Source: an uncultured Alphaproteobacteria bacterium (lineage in GTDB: Bacteria > Pseudomonadota > Alphaproteobacteria > RF32 > CAG-239). Taken from it: a DNA stretch of 64,000 nt. Made by a program: the position numbers and the translations under genes. This document shows, piece by piece, positions 33,960-42,783 of this stretch. The notes beneath the pieces were generated by a model. It was not told the origin of the DNA and did no database searches. It was given only the letters and a program-made list of their open reading frames with translations. The stretch's first letter is position 1, and each line of letters opens with the position of its first letter. Where the stretch lies: contig CAKQRQ010000004.1 in NCBI GenBank assembly GCA_934271465.1, positions 1-64,000 of the forward strand, in the 5' to 3' direction.

Positions 33960-34595
33960 CTAAGCGGCTTTTTCTGCAACAAATTCCTGTATCGGCCGAT
34001 ACGACATCCGGTGCACGCCCGCAATAATACCGTGGCTTTTCAATCCGTCCACATGAGCTTTTGTGCCGTAACCGGCATTTTTTTCAAACCCGTAATACGG
34101 ATATTTCTCGGCCAAATCCTGCATCAGCCTGTCTCTGAACACCTTAGCTGCAATAGACGCCGCCGAAATCGAATAAGAACGCGCATCGCCTTTGACAACA
34201 GTCAGCACCTCGCATGGAAACCCTTTCGGTTTTTGGTTGCCGTCAACCAGCGTCATATCGGGAACCTTGCCTAAAGCCGCCACGGCGCGGTTCATTGCCA
34301 AAAAAGTCGCCTGCAAAATATTAACCCTGTCAATTTCATCGGCTGTCGCCTGCCCGATTCCAATAAGAAGCTCCCCCTTAGCCTGTGCCTCAAACAATTT
34401 GTCATACAAAATTTCTCTTTTTTTGGGCGAAAGCTTTTTTGAATCATTCAGGTTCTCAAGCAAAAACGGTTCAACCTCGTGCGTCAAAAACACAACCGCA
34501 CCGGCAACAACCGGTCCTGCCCAAGGCCCGCGTCCGGCTTCATCAACCCCCGCGACAAGACCGTTGAACCTATCTTCAAACGAAAAATCCGGCAT
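33960..34595 (-). CDS. rnhB: Ribonuclease HII
   Basis: 211 residues from the ATG at 34595, one base after the stop of the upstream gene. The motif AGVDEAGRGPWAGPVVAGAV holds the first catalytic Asp and Glu (18, 19), with NDSKKLSPKKRE, LVDGNQ and the tail KNAGYGTKAHVDGLKSHG following. It removes ribonucleotides from DNA. Confidence 0.96.
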   Translation of the reverse strand: MPDFSFEDRFNGLVAGVDEAGRGPWAGPVVAGAVVFLTHEVEPFLLENLNDSKKLSPKKREILYDKLFEAQAKGELLIGIGQATADEIDRVNILQATFLAMNRAVAALGKVPDMTLVDGNQKPKGFPCEVLTVVKGDARSYSISAASIAAKVFRDRLMQDLAEKYPYYGFEKNAGYGTKAHVDGLKSHGIIAGVHRMSYRPIQEFVAEKAA

Positions 34596-34596
34596 C

Positions 34597-35580
34597 TTAC
34601 CACCTGACTTCCAAGCCGGTCGGCGACACTTCAACCGTTCCGCCCAAAGGAAGCGTCATCAGGGGCGTCGTATGCCCAAAATCCATATTGGCGATAACAG
34701 GCAAAGCCGCAAGCTGCGGAATATGGCTGACGATATATTCAAGCTTATCGCGTGTGATGCCCGATGCTTTTTGAAACCGCCCGATTAAAACGGCCGCAAC
34801 ATTAACAAAATCCACCCGCTGCGCCAGTGCCTGAAGCTGCCTCAAAAAAGCCTTGTCATCACCGCCTGACGTAAAACAATCCTCAACAGCCAAAATCGTG
34901 TCTTTGCCGAAAACAGGCTGATAGGGTGTCCCGCCCAGCAGAACCAACGTGCCCAAATTGCCGCCTTCCAATGTGCCTTTGGCCTGTCCCTCATGCAAAA
35001 TCCACCAGCCTTCATTAGGAACAAAAATCCGATTCTCCTGATCCAAAAACCACAAATCATCGCTCCAATCTTTGGACGGTTCAAAGGTGCTTTGGCCGTC
35101 AAACAAAACTTTTTGAAGCCCCGCAAGCGTATAATCACAGCCTTTGAGCATTCCGATAGAGCTGTAATGCGGCCCGTAAAACCCGACAAGCCCCGTTTGA
35201 GCTCGAATACCGTTAATCAAAGCCGTGATGTCCGAAAACCCGCACAAAATTTTAGGATTCTGCCGAATGACCCCATAATCCAAAAAAGGCAAAACCTGAT
35301 TAGAGTTAAACCCACCGATGATGGTAAAAATCGCCTTAACGGAAGGCTCTTTGAACGCGTCCATAATATCTTCAGCACGTTTTTGAATATCCGCCGTTCC
35401 AAACAAATCAAAATTATCGTCTGTCGTATTTTTGCCAAAACTGACCTTCAAGCCCATTTTTTCAAAACGTTCTTTCGCAATTTGGCGGCAATCCTGCCCG
35501 ATAATTTTCAAACCCGTAGACGGCGCAACGATTCTAATTTCATCTCCGCGGCACAATTTTTGAGGTATCAGATTTTCCAT
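34597..35580 (-). CDS. Peptidase S66 family protein (LD-carboxypeptidase / MccF-like)
   Basis: 327 residues without a signal peptide. S66 motifs: nucleophile Ser in CGFSDITAL, Glu in LEGGNLGTLV and His in ANMDFGHTTPLMTLPLG. The opening GDEIRIVAPSTG is also typical. The family includes LdcA, which trims tetrapeptides in cytoplasmic murein recycling, and MccF, which cleaves microcin C. The length and the GGFNSNQVLP segment lean towards the MccF/YkfA-like branch. With murQ and anmK in the window, murein-peptide recycling is plausible, but self-immunity to a peptide antibiotic is possible. Confidence 0.85.
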   Translation of the reverse strand: MENLIPQKLCRGDEIRIVAPSTGLKIIGQDCRQIAKERFEKMGLKVSFGKNTTDDNFDLFGTADIQKRAEDIMDAFKEPSVKAIFTIIGGFNSNQVLPFLDYGVIRQNPKILCGFSDITALINGIRAQTGLVGFYGPHYSSIGMLKGCDYTLAGLQKVLFDGQSTFEPSKDWSDDLWFLDQENRIFVPNEGWWILHEGQAKGTLEGGNLGTLVLLGGTPYQPVFGKDTILAVEDCFTSGGDDKAFLRQLQALAQRVDFVNVAAVLIGRFQKASGITRDKLEYIVSHIPQLAALPVIANMDFGHTTPLMTLPLGGTVEVSPTGLEVRW

Positions 35581-36101
35581 AAAAGTAAGACTCCTATACT
35601 AAATTTGCTCTATATTATAATCATTTTCCAAATTTTGCACCTGTTTTATAAATAAAAGCCACAGAAATAAAAACTCTGTATAACTTTCCGAAACAGATTG
35701 AAACGGAGAGGAAAGATAATAGATTAAAAGGAGAGTAAAAAGGAGACTTTTGCTCTTCTTTTAAGGTATAAAAACGAGGTTTTTGAGTGGTGTTTGGAAA
35801 TGACAGCAACGAATTGAACGGACTTGCGGCAGGTGCCGCGGGTGGTTCAAGCACACGCCTCGTCTTACCCCCCCCCTACAGTTTCTAGGCTTACAGAAGA
35901 ATTTTCTGTCATTCTCGTGCCCGAGGCGGAGCCGATTTCCTTTTCTGTCATATTCGGGCTTGACCCGAATATCCAGGTCGAACAAGGAATCAAAATTTTC
36001 CTGGATCCCCGTGTCTATTCCTCGCTTGCGCTCGGGCACGAGGATGACAAAAGAGAGGTCAAGCCCGAACATGACGGTTTTTGTAAAATCGGAGGTGTGA
36101 T
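35581..36101. other. 521-base non-coding region between the S66 gene and flagellin
   Basis: It holds a purine-rich stretch (35690-35760), a tract of nine C (35868-35876) and a large nested palindrome (35908-36077). Short open frames on both strands here run through the palindrome and have no ribosome-binding sites, so I see no gene. The flagellin ribosome-binding site GGAGG lies at its right end. Confidence 0.6.
35908..36077. repeat. Large nested palindromic intergenic element
   Basis: The outer arms GTCATTCTCGTGCCCGAG (35908-35925) and CTCGGGCACGAGGATGAC (36031-36048) pair with one mismatch. Inside, ATTCGGGC-TTGA-CCCGAAT forms its own hairpin and ATCCAGG pairs with CCTGGAT. A further GTCAAGCCCGAACATGA at the right pairs back to the inner arm. 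The GTCAT...CCTGGAT style is that of dispersed palindromic repeats in alphaproteobacterial genomes. Confidence 0.75.
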
Positions 36102-38372
36102 ATGGTGAAAAGTATCACGCTGACGGCGTCAATGCGGAGCAACTTAAACAGCCTCAAAAACATCTCCAAACAAATGAACACGACGCAGGAAAGGCTTTCG
36201 ACAGGAAAGAAAGTCAATTCCGCGATAGATAATGCGTCGAGTTATTATCAAGCCAGAGCCTTAACAAACAGAGCCTCGGATTTAGATGCCTTATTAGATG
36301 CCATGGGACAGGGGATACAAACAATCCAAGCGGCAACGCAAGGTTTAACAAGCGGGGTGTCATTCCTCGAACAAGCCTCGGCCGTTGCAAACGAGGCCTT
36401 GAGCCAAATCGGCAATACCGGCGGCACAGCTTCACTCAAACCCATTGAAGACTTTATCGCCGATGGTTATACCGTCGTCGGCACAGAAGCTGAACTTAAC
36501 GCCGCCGTAGCCACAGCCGGCGCAAAAATCGTGCTATCAGGCGACATTACCCTAACAAGCACGCTCCGTATCACAGCAGAGAATGTGACATTGGACGGCA
36601 ACGGACACAAAATTTCTTACACAGCAAAAGAATCAGGAAAGTCAGCTATTGAGATAGATGGCCGTCTTGAACTTTTACAAAGTCTGACTGAACCGAATAC
36701 TCCCGTCACAGATGAATTCGTTACCCTAAGTGACAAAGAGCGTATATCTCTAAACCCAGATGACTCGAATACACCTATTCGAAACCAAAGAGTGACTATC
36801 AATAACTTAAAGATTGAAGCAACTGGAGAAAAAATCGCAGGTATCAGAGTTTTGAACTACGGCAAACTTACCTTAGATAACACCTTTGGCATCACAGTCA
36901 GCGGTAAAGGGGCTCAAAAACTTTTCTGCGGCAATGCGGATGTTATGGATTTATATGACGGACAAACGAATACAAAAGCCATTCTCAACCAAATCGGAGA
37001 AGCCGGACTGGCGGCCAGCGCGACTAATCAATTTTATGTCGGCGATAAAAACGGAGCCTTTGGTCAAGGCAAGTGGTATCTCCCGTCCATTGGCGAATGG
37101 ATGGAATTTTATGGCACAAATATAGCAGAGATAACTGGTAACGATAGCGGCAATATTGTTGAGCCTATAGAGGGTTCAGATACAGGCGCTGAAACAGAAA
37201 CTGAAAACAAGGTTATCGGTTCAACCGGAGCTATGGGAAGAGTTATGGCAGCCATCAACAATGCCTTAAATATCCTTGCAGAGAAAGGTGTTGACGCAGA
37301 GGCTTTAAGCGGATGGTATTGGTCGTCTTCTGAATATGATGCAGACAATGCTTGGAAAATCGATGCAAGTTTGGGAAGCGGTTATCGAGATACCTTCCCA
37401 AAATACAAAGGTCTTATGGCTGCCTCGACACAACCATCTGTGCGCTGTGCCCAGCTTCTAAAAGATTGCTTTGATCCATCTCCTTACGGAACGGCATGGT
37501 GGCAATATGGACCTATGGCCGGCTTGGTGATGTATGAGGACAAAACTTTTAGTCCGGCAAAGAATTACGACGGGAGCAAAAAGATCGTCGGCGTTGTTGC
37601 TAATGTTTCGGAAGACGGCCGCGATGTAACAATTATAAATCTGAAAGATTTGACATTCGACGGTAACAACTTTAATCCTGAAAATCCCTATGGCGAAGCA
37701 AATTCAGATGTCCGCTGGTGCACCAGTGACAAAAAATCTGAAGACATCTCAGGAGTTCAGAATTTTAACGAAGATCAATTTCTTACTGCTATTAACTCCA
37801 CACATGGAATTCAAAGTATAGACCTTACAAACACATCTTTTCCCAGCACTTCCGACACCCCCAACACCCCAGCCGGACAAATAGACACGTCGCTCATTGA
37901 CCAATACAACAAAGCCTTTGAGCAGTATGATAGATTAATTAATGATTCGTCCTATCAAGGCGTCAACCTTTTGAAGAATGAAAAGCTTGATGTTGTGTTC
38001 AACGAAACCCGAAACAACAAACTAACAGTCCAAGGAAAGGATATGAGCTCCGCCGCGTTAGGACTGACCAAAGCTGAATGGACAACGCAGGGCGATATTG
38101 CCAACTCAATTCAAGAATTGTTGGCTGCTGTCAACAAAATCCGCACGTTCCAATCTGAACTCGGGAATAATTACAGCATAATCCAGACGCGCCAAAACTT
38201 TACCGAGGCTTTGACAGATGTTCTTGAAACAGGCGCGGATAACCTTGTGCTCGCTGATATGAATGAGGAATCCGCAAATTACTTGGCGCTCCAAACCCGC
38301 CAACAACTCGCCACCAGCGCGCTTTCACTTGCGACCAATTCCGCCCAGAGCGTCCTTGCGTTGTTTGGGTAA
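36102..38372 (+). CDS. fliC: Giant flagellin with beta-helix and C-type-lectin-like insert
   Basis: 756 residues. Residues 1-110 form the flagellin D0/D1 N-half (SLKNISKQMNTTQERLSTGKKVNS, DNASSYYQAR), and about 595-756 the C-half, ending TNSAQSVLALFG. Between them lie about 480 residues. Residues 125-270 look like parallel beta-helix turns (AKIVLSGDITLTSTLRI, NVTLDGNGHKI). Residues 280-452 match the DUF1566/Lcl C-type-lectin-like pattern: GKWYLPSIGEW, GWYWSSSEYDADNAW, PSVRCAQ. Four cysteines (276, 449, 456, 540) are unusual in a flagellin. The insert would sit on the filament surface and could bind glycans. GGAGG lies six bases before the ATG. Confidence 0.88.
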   Translation: MVKSITLTASMRSNLNSLKNISKQMNTTQERLSTGKKVNSAIDNASSYYQARALTNRASDLDALLDAMGQGIQTIQAATQGLTSGVSFLEQASAVANEALSQIGNTGGTASLKPIEDFIADGYTVVGTEAELNAAVATAGAKIVLSGDITLTSTLRITAENVTLDGNGHKISYTAKESGKSAIEIDGRLELLQSLTEPNTPVTDEFVTLSDKERISLNPDDSNTPIRNQRVTINNLKIEATGEKIAGIRVLNYGKLTLDNTFGITVSGKGAQKLFCGNADVMDLYDGQTNTKAILNQIGEAGLAASATNQFYVGDKNGAFGQGKWYLPSIGEWMEFYGTNIAEITGNDSGNIVEPIEGSDTGAETETENKVIGSTGAMGRVMAAINNALNILAEKGVDAEALSGWYWSSSEYDADNAWKIDASLGSGYRDTFPKYKGLMAASTQPSVRCAQLLKDCFDPSPYGTAWWQYGPMAGLVMYEDKTFSPAKNYDGSKKIVGVVANVSEDGRDVTIINLKDLTFDGNNFNPENPYGEANSDVRWCTSDKKSEDISGVQNFNEDQFLTAINSTHGIQSIDLTNTSFPSTSDTPNTPAGQIDTSLIDQYNKAFEQYDRLINDSSYQGVNLLKNEKLDVVFNETRNNKLTVQGKDMSSAALGLTKAEWTTQGDIANSIQELLAAVNKIRTFQSELGNNYSIIQTRQNFTEALTDVLETGADNLVLADMNEESANYLALQTRQQLATSALSLATNSAQSVLALFG

Positions 38373-38375
38373 GTT

Positions 38376-39659
38376 TTAATCCAAAGCCGCGCGCGACCAT
38401 AGGCGTTTATCTCCGCCATTCGGCACAGCCACGATTCCCCCAACGACCGGTTCGCGGCATCCTGTTATTTCGGGATAAGAAAAAGGCTCTTTTTGAAGCA
38501 AACACCAGGCCATATCCGCAAAAATTCGCGCTTCCATAAACCGGCTGTCAGAACCGAATTTTGAGGCCGGCGTCACAATCGCTTTCGGATTGGCAATTGT
38601 TTCAAACACCGCCTGATGCTCCGGCAACACTTTTGCCTTCCCGTGAAGCAGTCTTTCAAAATCTTTTTGAACAACCGGATTATTCCATCCGCCGCCGAAT
38701 GTCAAAAAATAAGACGGCTTGTCAAAATCCGCCGGAATATACTTAAGGTTATAGACAAAAGCATAGGCACTGAAAAATTCAACCGTTCGCAATCTGTCGC
38801 AAAAAGGAATTGACCCGTCCATCATCTCCGGCAAAAACCGATACCATGCCGGATCCGATGACTTTGGCGGCGGCTGCATCAAATAATTTTTGCCGGATTC
38901 GGTCACAACAGCCTGTTCAAACAAAGTCCTCAACAACTCTCCATTCAGATTGCCCGGCGCCCCATATTTTCCGTCCTTATCATAAGGCTCGCCCTTTTCT
39001 CTTAGGGTCAGCATATCTGCAAAGTGATTAAAAGGCCCTGTGTCCCACCCTAAGACACGAATTTTTTGATTTTTATCCGTTGTAATCAAACTGATATTTC
39101 CGGTATTGCCGCCATTGCAAAAAGCAACCGGAAAAATCCCTTCTTTCCTCAAATTCAACGCCAGATGCATATTATGCACCGGCGCCAAAGGAGCCCCCTC
39201 GCCGCCGTTTAACACATCATCTGACCTAAAATCATATGCCACCTTAATTCCGGTCAAATCAGCCAACATCTGCCCCGATCCGACCTGAACCGTATAAGGC
39301 TTCCCTTTGGCAATAGAGGGCGGACAATGGGCGCAGGTCTGCCCGTGGAATCCGATAATTTCAATATCCTGCGGATTCAAACCAGCCTTGTCCAACGTTT
39401 CGGAGATTGTCTGCGCCACAAGATGAATATACGAATCGTGCAATTGCATAAAAGAGGCTTTGTCTTCATCAAACACGCGCCTGACATGCCCGTCCGCCTG
39501 CTTAATTCTCTCTTTCAAAAGCCTAAAGTCCTGCGCCAACGCCAAAGGAATCAGGTGTGAATGTCCGCAAATATCCCTCATGTGATTTTGGGCAAATTCC
39601 GTTATAACCACATCTACCGCATCAAGCGAATTTCCGGTCATCACGCCGATACATTTCAT
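38376..39659 (-). CDS. anmK: Anhydro-N-acetylmuramic acid kinase
   Basis: 427 residues, longer than the usual 360-380. The N-terminal GVMTGNSLDAVDVV replaces the typical GxMSGTSLDG(V/I)D. The family motifs GFHGQT, DFRSDDV, LGWDTGPFNHFAD and FGGGWNNP follow. It phosphorylates and opens anhydro-MurNAc to MurNAc-6-P, the substrate of MurQ (6511). The Gly-to-Ala change in SLDAVD and the additional length are mild oddities. The stop faces the flagellin stop three bases away. Confidence 0.92.
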   Translation of the reverse strand: MKCIGVMTGNSLDAVDVVITEFAQNHMRDICGHSHLIPLALAQDFRLLKERIKQADGHVRRVFDEDKASFMQLHDSYIHLVAQTISETLDKAGLNPQDIEIIGFHGQTCAHCPPSIAKGKPYTVQVGSGQMLADLTGIKVAYDFRSDDVLNGGEGAPLAPVHNMHLALNLRKEGIFPVAFCNGGNTGNISLITTDKNQKIRVLGWDTGPFNHFADMLTLREKGEPYDKDGKYGAPGNLNGELLRTLFEQAVVTESGKNYLMQPPPKSSDPAWYRFLPEMMDGSIPFCDRLRTVEFFSAYAFVYNLKYIPADFDKPSYFLTFGGGWNNPVVQKDFERLLHGKAKVLPEHQAVFETIANPKAIVTPASKFGSDSRFMEARIFADMAWCLLQKEPFSYPEITGCREPVVGGIVAVPNGGDKRLWSRAALD

Positions 39660-39670
39660 AGAATTGTCCC

Positions 39671-40234
39671 CTAGTCCGAAATAAAAGTATCTTCCGCAAT
39701 CCCCCGAACACGTTCCTCAGCAATTCCAAGCCCGCGCGCAATCGCAAAAGCAAACGCCGCTGCCTTGCCCATTCCTTTAGCTGTAATGATATTGCCGTCC
39801 GTTTCAACATCTTTGCCGGTGTATCTGAAAGCCGGATCCCGCGACAAACGCTCCGTTTCCGGATAGCCGGTAAGATGCTTGCCGCGTGCCGCGCCCGAAT
39901 CACGCAAAACAACCGGCGCTGCGCAAATGGCCGCGCAAATCTTACCGTTTTCATTGGCCAGATTAATAAAATCGGATACCTCTTGAGACTCGCGCAAATT
40001 AATTGCCCCCGGCAAACCTCCGGGAAGAATAACCGCATCAATTTCCGCTACATCAACATCTTTCATCAAGCTTTCCGCACAAATATAAAAATCATGCGCG
40101 CCTCTGACTTTCAGGCTTTCCACCCCGGCCAAAATAACTTTGACATTCAGGCGTTTCAGGATATCGGCCGGCATCAAAGCCTCGACCTCTTCAAACCCGT
40201 CCGCCAATAAAATACAGACACTTTTGGTGCTCAT
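39671..40234 (-). CDS. DJ-1/PfpI family protein, YajL-like
   Basis: 187 residues. VCILLADGFEEVEALMPADI holds the conserved Glu, and the nucleophile elbow is ICAAICAAPVVL with Cys followed by Ala-Ala-Pro. DAVILPGGLPGA and GKHLTGYPE agree with the YajL/DJ-1 branch. Members act as glyoxalase or deglycase-type stress proteins and chaperones. It lies 11 bases upstream of anmK and just after the antiporter gene. Confidence 0.88.
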   Translation of the reverse strand: MSTKSVCILLADGFEEVEALMPADILKRLNVKVILAGVESLKVRGAHDFYICAESLMKDVDVAEIDAVILPGGLPGAINLRESQEVSDFINLANENGKICAAICAAPVVLRDSGAARGKHLTGYPETERLSRDPAFRYTGKDVETDGNIITAKGMGKAAAFAFAIARGLGIAEERVRGIAEDTFISD

Positions 40235-40246
40235 TTTTCATTCTCC

Positions 40247-42004
40247 TTATTTTGAGGGCGGCTGCTGGTCGCTGGGAGATTCTTCCGCCTCTTTTTCTTT
40301 GTATCGATACAAATTTGACAAGAACTGACGTTCAATGTTTTTATATCGGCGCGACAACCAGGTTGATTTATACAAAACGGCTATCACAAGCCCCATCAGG
40401 GCATAAGTCACATAAAAATCTTTGGTCAACAGATGATTAATCACAACCATAATAAAAATGATGATAACGGCCATCCGCAGAACCGTGCACAAAACCAAAG
40501 GCAATCTATTGGTCAGGCGTTTGTGCCACAATGTCAGATAAATACGCGCTAAATCGCTGTTAACCGTCAACAACCCCTGTAAAAACGGCGACATAAACGC
40601 CAGTGTTAGCAAAGTTGCCGTAATATCAGCCAATTTAGACGGCATATTTTTAAGTAAAAACGGGTGCAGCAAATAAAATGAAATATTAATCAGCGCAATC
40701 AAAATAACCGAGGAAATACACAATTTAAAAAAGTATTTCTTAAACAGCTGCATCCAAAGCTCTTCCTCGGCATTGGTATCTTTTTTTGAAGTTGTGTGTG
40801 TGCTCAAATATTCTTTCCAACGCACCGGAATCAGCCGATACACAAAACTGTAAAACGGCTTGGCTGATTTAATCATCAATGGCGTTGTAAAGGTCGTCAC
40901 AACCGAAACAGCCACAATTGTCGGATATACATAATCGCCCAAAACACCAATAGCCATACCTGTCGAGGCAATAATAAACGCAAATTCGCCGACCTGTGCC
41001 AAAGAAAAACCGCACAAGATAGATGTTTCGAGCCGATTGCCCGACAACAAAAAGCCAAAAGTCGACAGCAGAATTTTACCCGTTACTACCACAAAAGTGA
41101 TAATGACAATCGGTATAATATATTCAACAAACATATGCGGATCGACCAACATTCCAACCGACACAAAGAAGACCGCCCCAAATAAGTCTTTGACGGGTTT
41201 AATCGTGTTTTCAATGCGCGACGCCTCGTCTGTTTCGGCCAAAATTGACCCCATAATAAAAGCCCCCAACGCCGACGAGAATCCAACTGACGTCGCAATC
41301 CAAACCATTCCCAGACACAATGCCATAGAAACCAACAACAACAGTTCATCATTCAGCAGATTAATAACTTTTTTCAAAAATGTCGGCACCAAATAAACGC
41401 CGGTAATAAACCACAACACCAAGAAAAAAACCAACTTTCCGCTGCTGATAAGCAATGCCAATCCGTCAACATTTTTACCAACAGAAATTGTCGGCAGCAA
41501 CACCAACAGCAAAATTCCGACAACATCTTCCACAACCAAGACGCCAAAAACCAAATCCGTAAATTTCAGCCCTTTGCAGTCCAATTCCTCAAAAGCCTTG
41601 ATGATAATAGTTGTTGACGACATTGAAATCATACCGCCCAAAAACAGGCTTTCAGTTGTCGACCACCCAAGGTTCAACCCGACGTGATACCCTATCAAAA
41701 GCATAAACAAAATGTTTGTCGTGGCCGTGATGATGGCCGATTTTCCAACATTGACAATTTTTTTGAAACTAAACTCAAGCCCTAAGCTGAACAACAGAAA
41801 GATAACGCCGATATCCGCCCAAACATGGATACTTTCTTTATCTGCGGTTGTCGGAAAGAGCGCAAAATGCGGCCCGACGATTATTCCGGCCAAAATATAG
41901 CCCAAAACGACCGGTTGTTTAAGATATTTAAACAGCACGGTAATAACTCCGGCACAAATCATTATCAAAGCCAAATCCGAAACAAGCGCGGGCAAATGAT
42001 CCAT
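40247..42004 (-). CDS. CPA2-type monovalent cation:proton antiporter without RCK domain
   Basis: 585 residues. The first 390 form the Na/H exchanger fold of the KefB/CPA2 family: KQPVVLGYILAGIIVGPH, FLLFSLGLEFS, SSTTIIIKAFEEL and GFSLAQVGEFAFIIAS. Residues 420-550 add about four further membrane helices instead of the cytosolic TrkA-N domain that regulates KefB/C. The tail is Glu/Lys-rich. It probably exchanges K+ or Na+ for protons. The replaced regulatory domain is unusual. Confidence 0.85.
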   Translation of the reverse strand: MDHLPALVSDLALIMICAGVITVLFKYLKQPVVLGYILAGIIVGPHFALFPTTADKESIHVWADIGVIFLLFSLGLEFSFKKIVNVGKSAIITATTNILFMLLIGYHVGLNLGWSTTESLFLGGMISMSSTTIIIKAFEELDCKGLKFTDLVFGVLVVEDVVGILLLVLLPTISVGKNVDGLALLISSGKLVFFLVLWFITGVYLVPTFLKKVINLLNDELLLLVSMALCLGMVWIATSVGFSSALGAFIMGSILAETDEASRIENTIKPVKDLFGAVFFVSVGMLVDPHMFVEYIIPIVIITFVVVTGKILLSTFGFLLSGNRLETSILCGFSLAQVGEFAFIIASTGMAIGVLGDYVYPTIVAVSVVTTFTTPLMIKSAKPFYSFVYRLIPVRWKEYLSTHTTSKKDTNAEEELWMQLFKKYFFKLCISSVILIALINISFYLLHPFLLKNMPSKLADITATLLTLAFMSPFLQGLLTVNSDLARIYLTLWHKRLTNRLPLVLCTVLRMAVIIIFIMVVINHLLTKDFYVTYALMGLVIAVLYKSTWLSRRYKNIERQFLSNLYRYKEKEAEESPSDQQPPSK

Positions 42005-42105
42005 TTGTTTTTGTTCTCCCTTATTAATCTCAAACAGATTACTTCTTAAAAATAAATAAATATTTAAAGTATATAATTTATCTTAAGAAAAAAAGGAGAA
42101 CCCTT

Positions 42106-42783
42106 GTGGCACAAAAAAACAATTTAAAACAATGGCTGGAACAAAACGCCGATTTGGCCTATGCCAAATTTTCTTTATCTTTAATCCCGAATGAAACAAG
42201 AAAAATGTATGGCATCCGCCGTCCGATTTTGAATAAAAAAGCTGTCGAATTTGCGGACACATGGGAAAATATCTCAAATGACAGTTGTGAAGAAGTTCTG
42301 CTCAAAGCCTATGCCGTCGGCCACATCAAAGATATCCAAACACAATTGGCTGCCGTTCAAAAATTTGTGCCGCTCATCAGCACCTGGGAAAACTGCGATA
42401 CCTTTTGCTCAGCATTAAAATCCGCAAAAAAATACCCTTCCCTTTTTTGGCCGCTTCTTGTGTCATACAGCCAAAGTTCCTCGGATTATGAACAACGCTT
42501 TGCTTATGTAATGATGCTCAAATATTTTTGCACACCCGACTACATTGACAGCGTTCTTCAGATTCTGCTTTCAGCCAAACCCAAAATTTGGGATACCAAA
42601 CAAAGTATTGCTTGGGCCATGGCGGAATGTTTTATCAAATTTGAAGACAAAACAAATCAGCTTTTAAAAAATCTGACGCCGGAACTCAGAAAACTGACCC
42701 AGCGCAAGATTTTTGATTCAAAACGCGTTTCCGTTCAAACCAAACAAGGGCTTAAAAACGAAAATCCCGTTGATTTTGCTTAA
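42106..42783 (+). CDS. AlkD-like HEAT-repeat DNA alkylation repair protein
   Basis: 225 residues starting at GTG with AAGGAG upstream. The helical repeats and motifs such as MYGIRRPILNKKAVEFA, a CDTFCSAL segment and RFAYVMMLKYF fit the AlkD superfamily, whose glycosylases remove bulky alkylated bases. WDTKQSIAWAMAECF matches the C-terminal repeat. The catalytic Asp/Trp set was not verified, so activity is uncertain. The 3' end overlaps convergent hydG by 32 bases. Confidence 0.8.
   Translation: MAQKNNLKQWLEQNADLAYAKFSLSLIPNETRKMYGIRRPILNKKAVEFADTWENISNDSCEEVLLKAYAVGHIKDIQTQLAAVQKFVPLISTWENCDTFCSALKSAKKYPSLFWPLLVSYSQSSSDYEQRFAYVMMLKYFCTPDYIDSVLQILLSAKPKIWDTKQSIAWAMAECFIKFEDKTNQLLKNLTPELRKLTQRKIFDSKRVSVQTKQGLKNENPVDFA

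Noticed and set aside
35761..36108. Open frames of about 95-105 codons on both strands in the region before flagellin
   Set aside because: They run through a palindromic repeat, have no ribosome-binding sites and give low-quality protein sequence.
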